Positions 16,934-26,010 of a stretch of DNA of 64,000 nt are shown piece after piece. The notes beneath the pieces were generated by a model that saw only the letters and a list, made by a program, of their open reading frames with translations, was not told the DNA's origin and ran no database searches. How positions within the stretch are numbered: the first letter of the stretch is position 1; every line of letters begins with the position of its first letter. The position numbers and the translations under genes were made by a program. The stretch is taken from the NCBI GenBank assembly GCA_963422705.1, contig OY730443.1, positions 3,472,001 through 3,536,000 of the forward strand, written 5' to 3'. This stretch comes from G963422705 sp963422705. Lineage in GTDB: Bacteria > Poribacteria > WGA-4E > WGA-3G.

Positions 16934-18382
16934 CTATACGTTAGAATCACCTTTTTTATACGCATTCAGCTTTCGGTATAAGGTTCGCACGCCAATGTCG
17001 AGAATCTTCGCTGCCTCTGTTTTATTCCCACTAGTTTCTTCTAAAGTTTTGTGGATGGCAGCTTTTTCGATTTCAGCCATGTTCATTCCAACCTTGCCGA
17101 TGCCGTCCGTATCTGGTGTCGGGAACGCGAGGTGTGCTGCTTTGGATTCCACTACGCTGGTTTTCTTAGTCGCAGAATTAGCTGTTCCCCTCACCGTCTC
17201 GGCAGGCAAAAAAGTCAACAGTTCTTCGGTATTTCCTTTTTCCAGTACCTTGGCGGCCGCTAAGATGACTTCTAATGTTTTGCGGATAATCGCCGGTTCA
17301 ACGTCGGCGGGTGTCTGTTCCCAGTTGGGAACTTCATCGGAAATCAGAATTGTTTCTGGTTCTTTTTTCAGGGCGGCAGAGCGTTCTTTTTGTTCAAGCA
17401 ATCGAATTGCGGATAAGATGATAGCCATTGTCGTTTGGTAGATGGCTTGTTCAATTTCTTCGGGCTGTTTATCAACAGGGATTATCGCCGCTGTCCCTTG
17501 CACTTCTTCAGTTCTTGCAACGGGCACTAATGCGTTTTCTACTGGCAGTTTGTCTGAGTGCCCCGCACGAACGATTACGGGGGAACGGCTTCCGACTGGC
17601 TCGGAAAAAGTCGCCAGAGATAATTCAGGCTCCTCCGGAAAATCTTTAAGTTCAATTTCCGCGCTTGTCGCTAAGATGATAGCCGTTTCGACGGCATTTT
17701 TGAGTTGACGGATATTACCAGGCCAGGGCGCATTTTCGAGATAATTGAGTGCATCCGGTGTAATACCTCGAATCGGTTTCTCATGTTGCGCACTGAATTC
17801 AGCGATAAAAGCAGAAACTAAAGGCGGAATATCCTCTCTCCGCTCCCGGAGCGGTGGGATATGGATGCGAAAGCGGTTGAGGCGATAATAGAGGTCCGCC
17901 CTGAATTGGTTATTTTCAACCGATGTACTCAGTTCTCTGTTTGTTGCAGCGACGATGCGGACATCAACTTTAATGTTCCTGTCCCCACCGAGTCGTGTGA
18001 ATTCGTGGCTCTCTAACACGCGAAGAAATTTCACTTGTACTTCAAGCGACATTTCTCCCACCTCATCCAAAAGTAACGTGCTGCCATCTGCCTGTTCAAA
18101 TACCCCGCGTCGGAGAGCTAATGCACCGGTGTACGCACCTCTTTCATGTCCAAACAGTTCACTCTGTAAGAGTTCCTTGTTAAACCCACCACAATTGATT
18201 GCTTTGAAAAGCTTCTCTTTTCGCGGACTTGCGTTATGAATCGCTTGCGCAATCACTTCTTTACCGACACCGGTTTCTCCCGTGATGAGGACGGCCGCTT
18301 TTGTCGGGGCAACCTTGTTGATGCGCCGAAAAATCTCCCGCATCGCTTTTGAGGCACCAATAATTGGCTTTTGAAGATTCAT
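16934..18382 (-). CDS. Sigma-54-dependent transcriptional activator with repeated Fis-like helices
   Basis: A bacterial enhancer-binding protein of 482 residues. It has no N-terminal receiver or sensor domain: the AAA+ domain begins almost at residue 1. Walker A is GETGVGKE (35-42), the sigma-54-contacting loop is GAYTGA (82-87, GAFTGA variant), Walker B is TLLLDEVGE (102-110), and a C-terminal Fis-type helix-turn-helix lies at ~435-475 (GNKTEAAKILDIGVRTLYRKL). Residues ~250-430 are an unusual linker containing two degenerate copies of the first Fis helices (near 310-331 and 361-382). Without a receiver, its activity may be set by expression level or a partner. No sigma-54 target promoter was identified nearby. 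Confidence 0.88.
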   Translation of the reverse strand: MNLQKPIIGASKAMREIFRRINKVAPTKAAVLITGETGVGKEVIAQAIHNASPRKEKLFKAINCGGFNKELLQSELFGHERGAYTGALALRRGVFEQADGSTLLLDEVGEMSLEVQVKFLRVLESHEFTRLGGDRNIKVDVRIVAATNRELSTSVENNQFRADLYYRLNRFRIHIPPLRERREDIPPLVSAFIAEFSAQHEKPIRGITPDALNYLENAPWPGNIRQLKNAVETAIILATSAEIELKDFPEEPELSLATFSEPVGSRSPVIVRAGHSDKLPVENALVPVARTEEVQGTAAIIPVDKQPEEIEQAIYQTTMAIILSAIRLLEQKERSAALKKEPETILISDEVPNWEQTPADVEPAIIRKTLEVILAAAKVLEKGNTEELLTFLPAETVRGTANSATKKTSVVESKAAHLAFPTPDTDGIGKVGMNMAEIEKAAIHKTLEETSGNKTEAAKILDIGVRTLYRKLNAYKKGDSNV

Positions 18383-18993
18383 ATCAGATTCCTATACATT
18401 TCCCTGCAGCTCGACAATATCTATCAGGTTTACCATGACATGACGGACCGGATTATAGTGGATTAGAAACATACATTTCTCTTTAAAAGCAGATGTCTCA
18501 AACTGCACGCTTGGCAAGGTTCACATTGGGCATAATTATTCTTCTGCTGTTTTGAAGTTGAGGACAATCTCAAGAAAGGGAGTTTGGGGATTGCCTTTCG
18601 CCGCTAAAATCTGGGGTGGTGGCAGAATCTCAAAAGGCACAATGAAGTCGTTCTCGTTCGCCACACCTCGTGGTTGCACGGAAAATGCAAATCCGACGTT
18701 GTTTTTCCATACCGTGCGTGATTCCGAACCTGTTTCAAGCCTCCCCTTATTAATTGATGCTGTTGTCCTGTAAATATTTCCCAAGCGCGTGCGCTGTAAT
18801 CTCTGCTCTCATGATACCAGTCCGCCACGTTGGTGACATGCGATGTTTGCATGTCACTAAGTCCCTATAGCCGCTAAGTTCTTTTTCGTCGAGCCAGTCG
18901 TTCTAGCAGCATGTCATCTGCGTTCCGAGTAGATTGTCGGATTTATGTTTCTGCTGCGTTGTGTGCGAGCTTCGCACTAATATTTTGACGAAA
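18383..18993. other. Intergenic region with possible broken minus-strand frames and a palindrome
   Basis: About 610 bases without a convincing gene. On the minus strand several overlapping frames stay open between 18536 and 18852 with protein-like stretches (ADWYHESRDYSARAWEIF; AFSVQPRGVANENDFIVPF), but no single frame makes a full protein. A short frame reads MRAEITAHALGKYLQDNSIN. The right part holds a perfect palindrome. This looks like a decayed gene or a dispersed intergenic repeat; I cannot decide without comparison to the rest of the genome. Confidence 0.4.
18833..18857. repeat. Perfect 9-bp palindromic hairpin
   Basis: GTGACATGC (18833-18841) and GCATGTCAC (18849-18857) pair perfectly around a 7-base loop. 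No T-run follows. It could be a protein-binding palindrome or part of a REP-like element. Confidence 0.6.
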
Positions 18994-20151
18994 CTAAGCC
19001 TCACCCGGTTTCCTTTGGTGCCAAAGATATAGAATGGGACTGGCGATGAATACTGATGAGTAAGTACCTACCATTACGCCGACGATAAGCGCTAAGGCGA
19101 AAGTGTTAATTTCCTCACCTGCGCTGGACAAGAGGAAGATAATTAGGACGACAAACAACGTTGTCACCGACGTTATTACGGTACGGCTCAGCGATTGGTT
19201 GATACTTCGGTTAATAACTTCTAGGTAGTCGGTGCCGCGCAACGTCTGTGTATTTTCCCGGATGCGGTCAAACACCACAATTGTGTCGTTCAGCGAATAC
19301 CCGATAATTGTTAGGAATGCAGCCACGGTGGGCAAGTTAATCTCTTTTGAGAGGATAGCAAATATGCCTAGCGTAATCAGCACGTCATGGACGAGTGCCG
19401 CGATTGCGCCGATGGCGAAACGGAACTCAAAACGCCACGAGATATATACCAATAAGATGATAATGGACCAGAGTACCGACCAGAGTGCTGACCATTTCAG
19501 GTCACGTCCAACACTTGGACCCACTTCAAAGATAGTGACACCGTCCTCCAAGGCATGCCAGCCTTCGCTGCCTTCAAGCAGCGCATTCGTTAGAATTCTC
19601 CCAATGCTTGCCTGGATTTGGAGTACAGTATTCTCGGTAACGTCGATGCCAAGTTCTTGTTCGAAGGTGAGTTGTAGTGCTGTTCCGTCCTTTACCGCGT
19701 CCAACGCGCGAATCTGGAGTCGTTTTTGTAAATCGCCATCAACAAGCTGCACCGTTTCACCGGCTTTTAAAAGGTGAACTTTCTCAGCGCTGCTACTCAC
19801 CTGAAGCGTTTTCATCGTGGCATCCTCCGCCAGAATTGGAATGTCAATCAGTTGTTGTTGAAATTCGGGGCGATGTCCCATGGAGATGATGGCTTCGTTT
19901 TTACTCGGTTCCAACTGAATTTTCGCACGCCCATAGTCTAATTTAGCGAGTGTCGCTTGCAATTCCGCTTCGGTTGCCATCCTATTGAATTTTGCTTGAA
20001 TTTTCACGCCGCCCCGGAAGTCGATTCCGAAATTCGGTCCTTGATGAATCGCAAGAAAAATTATGCCGATAGCAATGAGTATTGCAGAAAGTGTAAATCC
20101 TGTACGGTATTTGTTGATAAAATTGAAGTTTGTATTTCTCAGTAATTCCAC
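18994..20151 (-). CDS. secF: Protein translocase subunit SecF
   Basis: Inner-membrane partner of SecD that helps pull exported proteins through SecYEG using the proton gradient. The 385-residue protein has an N-terminal transmembrane segment, the FGIDFRGGVKIQ motif, a periplasmic domain somewhat longer than in E. coli, and five C-terminal membrane segments including the GYSLNDTIVVFDRIREN signature. The start is a GTG at 20151 with AGGA upstream. It follows secD by about 35 bases, the normal order. Confidence 0.95.
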   Translation of the reverse strand: MELLRNTNFNFINKYRTGFTLSAILIAIGIIFLAIHQGPNFGIDFRGGVKIQAKFNRMATEAELQATLAKLDYGRAKIQLEPSKNEAIISMGHRPEFQQQLIDIPILAEDATMKTLQVSSSAEKVHLLKAGETVQLVDGDLQKRLQIRALDAVKDGTALQLTFEQELGIDVTENTVLQIQASIGRILTNALLEGSEGWHALEDGVTIFEVGPSVGRDLKWSALWSVLWSIIILLVYISWRFEFRFAIGAIAALVHDVLITLGIFAILSKEINLPTVAAFLTIIGYSLNDTIVVFDRIRENTQTLRGTDYLEVINRSINQSLSRTVITSVTTLFVVLIIFLLSSAGEEINTFALALIVGVMVGTYSSVFIASPILYLWHQRKPGEA

Positions 20152-20185
20152 TGTTCTGTCCTTGTTTTTCGGGAATGTTTGTTCC

Positions 20186-22141
20186 CTAGATGCTTAATTT
20201 TTCCACGTCGCGGTTTCCAAGTACCAACCCGTAAATTTCTCGTGTAACAATAATGGCGGTGAACATACTCGCCATAATACCGATACCGAGTGTAACAGCG
20301 AATCCCTTGATGGGCCCGGTTCCAAAATGGTACAAGACGAGTGCGGTGAAAAATGTGGTAAGATTCGCATCCAAAATCGTGAGAAACGCGCGCTGATAGC
20401 CGCTAGTAATCGCATTCCAGACCGTTTTCCCGGAACGCAACTCCTCACGAATCCGCTCAAAGATGAGCACGTTCGCATCAACCGACATCCCGATAGTGAG
20501 GACTAGTCCTGCTATCCCCGGAAGTGTCAACGCTGCGCCGAAACCTGCCAACGCACCTAAAATAATCAGCATATTGAATGCAAGGGCGACAATCGCAATC
20601 AGGCCGGATAACCGATAGTAGATTATCATGAAGGTTAACACAATCACCATTCCCCAGAAAGCCGCCTTAATCCCGTTGTCGATAGATTGTTTCCCGAGCG
20701 TTGGCCCGACTGTGCGCTCCTCGGCAACTTGGACACCTACCGGAAAAGCGCCTGCTTTCAGAATGTTTGACAGATAACTCGCCTCATCAAAAGTAAAATT
20801 GCCTTCAATAATTGCATTTCCAACAATCTGGTCTTGAATGACAGGTGCCGATTGAATTGTATCATCAAGAAGTATTGCTAAATGTTCGCCGATATGGTTA
20901 CCTGTAATTTCAGCAAATTTACGTGTGCCGCTACTATCAAAGCTCATTGAGACAACAATGTCGAAACTCGTTCTACCTGCGGAGGGGCGCGCGTCAGTAA
21001 TTCTGTCGCCCGTTAACAAAATAGGGCTTTGCAGAACGTACCAATCCTTAGTTTCATAATGGTATTGTATTTCATTGCCTTCAGGGATTGTATCCGGTGG
21101 CGGGGTATCTGCTCTACCTCTCCACAAGCTGCCCCCTGTGGGCGATTTTTCAACTATCTTAAATTCTAACCTGCCCATCGTCTTCACAATTTGCAGCGGT
21201 GCTGAAGAGTCTTTCGCGCCGGGTAATTCGACGATGATTCGCGGGCTATTTGTCTCTCGGCGGATTGAAGGTTCTGAGACGCCGAATGCATCAACGCGAT
21301 TCCGCAAGACAATAAGAACCTGTTCAATTGCCTGCTCGCTATATTTTTCAATACCGGCATTGCTGAGCTGTACTTGATAAGTCAGTTGCATCTCGGATTC
21401 CGTGAGGAGCGTAGCATCTTCAAAAAAATCTAGTTCGTTTAGAAGTCGTTGGGCTTTCTTCAGATATTCCTGCTTCCCGACTTCGTTTGAGCGGAAGCGC
21501 GAAGGGATACCTACAAACACGTTCAACGTATCTTCTTCGGTGAGCGGTTCAACGTCGCGGCATAAGACGTCCTCAGCTCTCAATGTTTCTGGAATCGAAA
21601 GCCTATTCTCGCGCAACAGTTCGCGTTTCGACGTTTCTAAATCGACTTCAAGTACCAGATGGACACCACCTTTCAAGTCTAATCCTAACTTTAAGCGGTT
21701 ATCTGGTATCAACCGCCGAAGTGTTATCGGGAGGCTGCCGTATAAGTGCAAATCGTCCAACGTGGCGCGTGGATTTTGCTTCGCTTTCTCCGAGGTAAGG
21801 CGAACGTAAAATTCGTGTGATTCCGTCGTATCAAATTGATAATCAACTGTTTCTTCGAGTTCGAGTTTTTTTAGGTGAACGCGGAAAACATCTTCTAAAT
21901 TCCGTGTCGCATCCTGAAAGTTGATACCTTCAGGATAGGTAACTTCTGACAGACTCACCTTGAAGGCAACAGTGTCCTCCGCTTCACTAATCTCAAAATA
22001 CGGCAGTTTTTCCTGCATCCAAAGTGGGAGATTCCCATACAAAGGGTTATAGAAGCTATCCGGTGTCGGAATGAGATATAGTGCTGCGAACAGCAAAACC
22101 CCGATAATTAAAACAATTTTCCAGATATTGAATTTATACAT
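20186..22141 (-). CDS. secD: Protein translocase subunit SecD
   Basis: Works with SecF in the late stage of protein export. About 651 residues from ATG 22141 (AGGAAG six bases upstream; the TTG one codon earlier is less likely). It has one N-terminal membrane segment, the D1 motif RLGLDLKGGVHLVLEVD, the large periplasmic P1 domain with VDAFGVSEPSIRR, and a C-terminal membrane domain with GMSVDANVLIFERIREELR. Membrane-domain homology to SecF and RND pumps is as expected. secD-secF look cotranscribed, downstream of a tRNA-Arg gene. Confidence 0.95.
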   Translation of the reverse strand: MYKFNIWKIVLIIGVLLFAALYLIPTPDSFYNPLYGNLPLWMQEKLPYFEISEAEDTVAFKVSLSEVTYPEGINFQDATRNLEDVFRVHLKKLELEETVDYQFDTTESHEFYVRLTSEKAKQNPRATLDDLHLYGSLPITLRRLIPDNRLKLGLDLKGGVHLVLEVDLETSKRELLRENRLSIPETLRAEDVLCRDVEPLTEEDTLNVFVGIPSRFRSNEVGKQEYLKKAQRLLNELDFFEDATLLTESEMQLTYQVQLSNAGIEKYSEQAIEQVLIVLRNRVDAFGVSEPSIRRETNSPRIIVELPGAKDSSAPLQIVKTMGRLEFKIVEKSPTGGSLWRGRADTPPPDTIPEGNEIQYHYETKDWYVLQSPILLTGDRITDARPSAGRTSFDIVVSMSFDSSGTRKFAEITGNHIGEHLAILLDDTIQSAPVIQDQIVGNAIIEGNFTFDEASYLSNILKAGAFPVGVQVAEERTVGPTLGKQSIDNGIKAAFWGMVIVLTFMIIYYRLSGLIAIVALAFNMLIILGALAGFGAALTLPGIAGLVLTIGMSVDANVLIFERIREELRSGKTVWNAITSGYQRAFLTILDANLTTFFTALVLYHFGTGPIKGFAVTLGIGIMASMFTAIIVTREIYGLVLGNRDVEKLSI

Positions 22142-22169
22142 CAAAACTTCCTATTCTGAAAAGATTAGG

Positions 22170-22242
22170 CGCGCCTGGGAGGAATCGAACCCCCGACACG
22201 AGGCTTAGGAAGCCCCTGCTCTATCCCCTGAGCTACAGGCGC
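22170..22242 (-). tRNA. tRNA-Arg (anticodon CCU)
   Basis: A complete cloverleaf on the minus strand: acceptor stem GCGCCTG/CAGGCGC, D arm with TAGCTCAGGGGATAGAGCA, anticodon stem GGGGC/GCCTC with loop TTCCTAA giving anticodon CCT, and a TTCGATT T loop on a GGGGG/CCTCC stem. The 3' CCA is not encoded. It lies between secD and apt. Confidence 0.95.
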
Positions 22243-22263
22243 GTTTTTTCTGTAAGACAGTGC

Positions 22264-22809
22264 TTAAAATTCAAGGAGTGAAAAGATTGCGTCGGTGCTC
22301 AGTTTGGCTCGCCCGTTGAGGGGTATCAACTCAATTAAGAGCGCAATTCCGACAGGTTCTCCTTCCAATTTTTTTACAAGCTCAACCGAAGCAGCAAGCG
22401 TACCGCCAGTTGCCAAAACATCATCACAGATTAGAACGCGACTTTCTTTCGGAAACGCATCTTGGTGAATCGCGAGCGTCCCCGTCCCATATTCCAAATC
22501 GTAACTCACTTCATGTGTCTCATACGGAAGCTTCCCTTTTTTTCGGATAGGCGCAAAACCGACATTCAGCCGGTACGCCAACGCACTCGCGAGAATGAAC
22601 CCGCGCGCATCAATGCCTACAATCACGTCAATCGCTTGAGATTGATACTCAGCGGCTAAGACGTCAATGGCGGCCCGAAATGCGGTTTTATTTCCTAACA
22701 GCGGCGTAATATCTTTAAATGAGATGCCGGGTTCCGGAAAATCTGGGATAGTCCTGATAAATCCTGAAAGCATTTCGCAAACCGCGTCCCTATCGGCACA
22801 ATCTGGCAT
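22264..22809 (-). CDS. apt: Adenine phosphoribosyltransferase
   Basis: Salvages adenine to AMP with PRPP in the cytoplasm. About 181 residues from the ATG at 22809, chosen because a GGAGG lies upstream and the distance to the IPDFPEPGISFKDIT motif then matches E. coli Apt; an ATG at 22836 would add nine residues. The PRPP-binding motif VLICDDVLATGGTLA and the GIDARGFILASALAYR segment are intact. It begins just after the stop of a zinc dehydrogenase gene, so the two are probably translationally close in one operon. Confidence 0.93.
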   Translation of the reverse strand: MPDCADRDAVCEMLSGFIRTIPDFPEPGISFKDITPLLGNKTAFRAAIDVLAAEYQSQAIDVIVGIDARGFILASALAYRLNVGFAPIRKKGKLPYETHEVSYDLEYGTGTLAIHQDAFPKESRVLICDDVLATGGTLAASVELVKKLEGEPVGIALLIELIPLNGRAKLSTDAIFSLLEF

Positions 22810-22816
22810 GGGTGTT

Positions 22817-23872
22817 TTATCCTCCGTGCTCTCCATTTGGATGAATCATAATTTTCATCCCTTGGCGAGATTCCATCGCCTCAAAAGCCTTGTCAATTTC
22901 AATGAGACTGAAGTGGTGTGTAATCAGCGGCTGAACGCGCACCACCCCTTTTTCAAGTAGCCGAATTGCCAATTCATGATGACGCGGTACACATCCGTGC
23001 GAGCCTGTTACAAAGCACTCTTTGTAATGGATGGTATTCGACAAAATGCTCATCGGGCGTACCGTCCTCGGCAGCCCGCCAAACAGGTTGACATAGCCGC
23101 GATGTGATACCATTTCAATCGCTTGTTCATGCGCTTCTACGGAGGCACACGTCGTGACAACAATGTCCGGGCCATTACCTCCTGTCTCTTCGAGACAACG
23201 TTCCACCACGTCCTCTGCCTCAGAAGCGATATAGGTATCTGCTTCATAGAATTTCGCAATTTCCATCCGCAATTGACTTCGCTGCACCCCAATCACCCGC
23301 GTTGCGCCCATGATACGGGCGAGGTCGATTATCATACACCCGATGGGCCCTAGTCCGATAATGACAACCGTTTTGCCGAGTGACATGTTCACCAGTTCAA
23401 GTCCATTAATCGCGCATGCGAGCGGTTCGGCGAGTGCTGCTTCGTCAAAGCTAAGTGTGCAATCAAACGGTGTAACCGGTCCTTCCTCCAAAACCAGTTG
23501 AGGCAGTTTCATATATTGTGCGAACGCACCAGGAATTTGGTAGCCGATGGCGTAGTTGATAGCGCAGTTGTTACCGATACCGTTACGGCACCAATGACAC
23601 TGCCCACACGGTACATCGGCACCGATTGAAACCCTGTCGCCTTCCTGAACGCGGGTGACGTTTTTTCCAGTCTTCACAATCACCCCCGAATTTTCATGCC
23701 CGATAATCGTAGGGGGCTTAACGCGAGGGTTGCCATGATGCAGAATGCGGACATCTGAACCACAAATACTCACAGATTCTACACGCATTAACGCCGAATC
23801 TTCGTCAATTTCCGGTTCTGCTACCTCTTTGACGTTCAAATTTTCAAGGCTTTCAAGTATCGCCGCTTTCAT
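22817..23872 (-). CDS. Zinc-dependent alcohol/polyol dehydrogenase (MDR family)
   Basis: A 351-residue medium-chain dehydrogenase. Start ATG 23872 is preceded by AAGG. It has the catalytic zinc pattern (SICGSDVRILHHG ... GHENSG), the four-cysteine structural zinc site (CGQCHWCRNGIGNNC) and the NAD loop VVIIGLGPIGCM near residue 170. Overall it resembles sorbitol/threonine dehydrogenase-like enzymes that oxidise a secondary hydroxyl. The substrate is unknown. Its neighbours, a second MDR enzyme and a pentose-phosphate epimerase, suggest sugar or polyol metabolism. Confidence 0.85.
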   Translation of the reverse strand: MKAAILESLENLNVKEVAEPEIDEDSALMRVESVSICGSDVRILHHGNPRVKPPTIIGHENSGVIVKTGKNVTRVQEGDRVSIGADVPCGQCHWCRNGIGNNCAINYAIGYQIPGAFAQYMKLPQLVLEEGPVTPFDCTLSFDEAALAEPLACAINGLELVNMSLGKTVVIIGLGPIGCMIIDLARIMGATRVIGVQRSQLRMEIAKFYEADTYIASEAEDVVERCLEETGGNGPDIVVTTCASVEAHEQAIEMVSHRGYVNLFGGLPRTVRPMSILSNTIHYKECFVTGSHGCVPRHHELAIRLLEKGVVRVQPLITHHFSLIEIDKAFEAMESRQGMKIMIHPNGEHGG

Positions 23873-23967
23873 GATTTTCACCTTTTGGCTTCCGTTTTCA
23901 ATTTAGCTATGCAGTGATAGAAATTTATCGACGTCTGCACAAAATCGTTCATATCCTCCGATGATGC

Positions 23968-25020
23968 TCACGGATGAATCAGTACCTTGGCGTAAAATTC
24001 GCTTTTATCCTTCATTTTATGTAACATGTCTGTGCTATCTACCAACGGAACTTGATGCGTAATCAGGGGTAATAAAGTTAACTGACATGAAGCTATTGCA
24101 TCAAGCACCGTCCGCCAATCATCGTCATTGCCGGCGGCACTGTAATCAGAATTCCAGGTTCCAAATAGGGTTAGCTCGCGCCGCATCAGTTGAGAAATGA
24201 GCGGTGCTGGTAACATCACATCGGCGCCCGGATTGCCCATGAAAACAACACTGCCACCATACCCGACACAACCGAGGGCTTGGCGATAAGTATCGGGTGC
24301 CCCTGCGGCTTCAATTGCGACATGAGCACCCTTTCCGTCAGTCTGTTCGTTGACAATAGCAACGGGTTCTTTACCGTCTATTGCGTTGTTAAAGAACGTT
24401 TGAAACCCTAACTGTTCGGCTAACGCGAGTTTTTCCTCGATAATATCGAACAGAATAACGGTTGGTGCGCCCATTATCCGCGCCCATTGTGCTGCCATTA
24501 ACCCGATTGGACCGGCGCCGAAAATTGCAACCGTCTTTCCGACGAGTGAACTGGAGACACGGCGAAGCGCGTGCAGTGCAACCGCGGCCGGCTCCGTCAT
24601 CGCTGCCTTTTCTAACGAAACGCCCGCCGGTACACGAATCAAATTCTCCTGCGGTGCTACGACAAACTCAGCAAAGGCGCCATCGCTGCGTGAACCGAGG
24701 TAGTCGTAATTACGGCATTGCACATATCTTCCACGTTCGCAGGAAGCACAGCTCCCGCACCATAGCAGCGGAAAAACGACGACTGCATCACCGCATACCA
24801 CATTATCAACCCCGGGGCCACAAGCATCAACAATCCCGGCGAATTCGTGCCCGCACACCGTCGGAAAACGATAGGTGCCTTTTGAGAAAATACGCGGAAT
24901 ATCCGAGCCGCATACCCCACAGAAACCGACGCGGATACGCACCTCCCCTTCCGAAACCGGGGGAACGGATAGCTGCTCCAACCGTAAGTCACCAATTCCG
25001 TGTAGAACTAGTGCTGACAT
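23968..25020 (-). CDS. Zinc-dependent dehydrogenase, galactitol-1-phosphate 5-dehydrogenase-like
   Basis: A 350-residue MDR enzyme. I place the start at ATG 25020 (AGAGG upstream), one base after the rpe stop, rather than the further upstream codon inside rpe. Visible motifs are FCGVCGSDIPRIF and CGHEFAG for the catalytic zinc, CGSCASCERGRYVQC for the structural zinc, and VAIFGAGPIGLMAAQW for NAD. The pattern LWCGSCASCERGRYVQC with YDYLGSRSDGAFAEF recalls galactitol-1-phosphate 5-dehydrogenase-like members. It probably oxidises a polyol or polyol phosphate; exact substrate unknown. Overlap with rpe suggests coupled translation. Confidence 0.83.
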   Translation of the reverse strand: MSALVLHGIGDLRLEQLSVPPVSEGEVRIRVGFCGVCGSDIPRIFSKGTYRFPTVCGHEFAGIVDACGPGVDNVVCGDAVVVFPLLWCGSCASCERGRYVQCRNYDYLGSRSDGAFAEFVVAPQENLIRVPAGVSLEKAAMTEPAAVALHALRRVSSSLVGKTVAIFGAGPIGLMAAQWARIMGAPTVILFDIIEEKLALAEQLGFQTFFNNAIDGKEPVAIVNEQTDGKGAHVAIEAAGAPDTYRQALGCVGYGGSVVFMGNPGADVMLPAPLISQLMRRELTLFGTWNSDYSAAGNDDDWRTVLDAIASCQLTLLPLITHQVPLVDSTDMLHKMKDKSEFYAKVLIHP

Positions 25021-25021
25021 C

Positions 25022-25735
25022 TCAATGCCTCTCATGACGTTCCTTTTGCTGCACCCCTTTTTCAATCGCGGCATGAATCAGCGCGATATTTTCTGAACGT
25101 GTACCGCTTTTGTGAAAAACGCTACTCGTTCCACCGACAAGGAGATTCGCGCCTGCTTCAACCATTTTAGGGATGTTTTCAAAGCTGACGTTGCCGTCAA
25201 CTTCAATCGGAAGGAAAATGCCTTGCTTATCTAAAAATTCCCTGCACTCCGAAATTTTACGGAGGGTTGCAGGCACCAATTTCTGACCGGCAAATCCCGG
25301 GTTCACTGTCATAATCAAAACAAAATCGAGACGCTCCATCACGTACGCCAAGACAGAAAGTGGGGTGGCAGGATTGAGCGCAACCCCCGCCTTGATACCG
25401 TGTTCTTGGATAGCCGCTAACGTTCTGTCTAGATGTCGTGCCGATTCAACGTGAACCGCTACCGCTTCCACGCCTATTTTTGCCACGGTATCCACGAAGA
25501 AATCGTTGTTTTCCACCATTAAGTGAACGTCAAAAGCCGAAGATGTTTTCGGGCGGAGCTGTTCGAGCAATGCCAATCCAATCGGCATATTTGGCACAAA
25601 GTGGGCATCCATCAAATCGAAGTGGAACCGGTCGATTCCGGCTGATTCCAACCCACGAATATCTGCCTCAAGGTTACATAAATCCGCGCACATCACTGAC
25701 GGCGCAATCTGAATTTTCTCTTCTGCGGGCCGCAA
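25022..25735 (-). CDS. rpe: Ribulose-phosphate 3-epimerase family protein
   Basis: A 237-residue TIM-barrel epimerase. It has the family motifs IAPSVMCADLCNL, HFDLMDAHFVPN with metal-binding His and Asp, FDVHLMVEN, VLIMTVNPGFAGQ and the phosphate-binding segment VGGTSSVF. It interconverts ribulose-5-P and xylulose-5-P, but allulose-6-P epimerases share these motifs. The start appears to be a TTG at 25735 with GGAG about 9 bases upstream. Being first in a run with two polyol dehydrogenases suggests a catabolic role, perhaps with a non-standard ketose phosphate; that is inference. Confidence 0.88.
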   Translation of the reverse strand: MRPAEEKIQIAPSVMCADLCNLEADIRGLESAGIDRFHFDLMDAHFVPNMPIGLALLEQLRPKTSSAFDVHLMVENNDFFVDTVAKIGVEAVAVHVESARHLDRTLAAIQEHGIKAGVALNPATPLSVLAYVMERLDFVLIMTVNPGFAGQKLVPATLRKISECREFLDKQGIFLPIEVDGNVSFENIPKMVEAGANLLVGGTSSVFHKSGTRSENIALIHAAIEKGVQQKERHERH

Positions 25736-26010
25736 AAAAACGTCTCCAATCAGATTGAAGTTGCCTAATTAGTATATCATTAAATCAAGTATTTGTCAAA
25801 TTTTAATCGGTGAGTGAACGGGCTGGCGTTATTCTTGCGCTATCGCTGTCGGATTCGCCGATAAAACGTCCCTGAACTTAGAACAGAGTCCTACCGGTGC
25901 CTCGAATGGGATGTCAACGGGTTGATGGGAGATTGTATTCTACTGGTGTAAGGCACGCTTCAGATAGGTGGCGAGCGTGTCGGGGAACAGTCCCCGTGTG
26001 GGAAGTGGGC

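Noticed and set aside
17428..17708. Plus-strand frames opposite the sigma-54 activator linker
   Set aside because: They are shadows of the activator gene, whose minus-strand frame has clear domains at both ends.
25981..25996. Hairpin CGGGGA-acag-TCCCCG as terminator of the CRTAC1 gene
   Set aside because: The stem is good but there is no T-run on either strand, so intrinsic termination is not supported.
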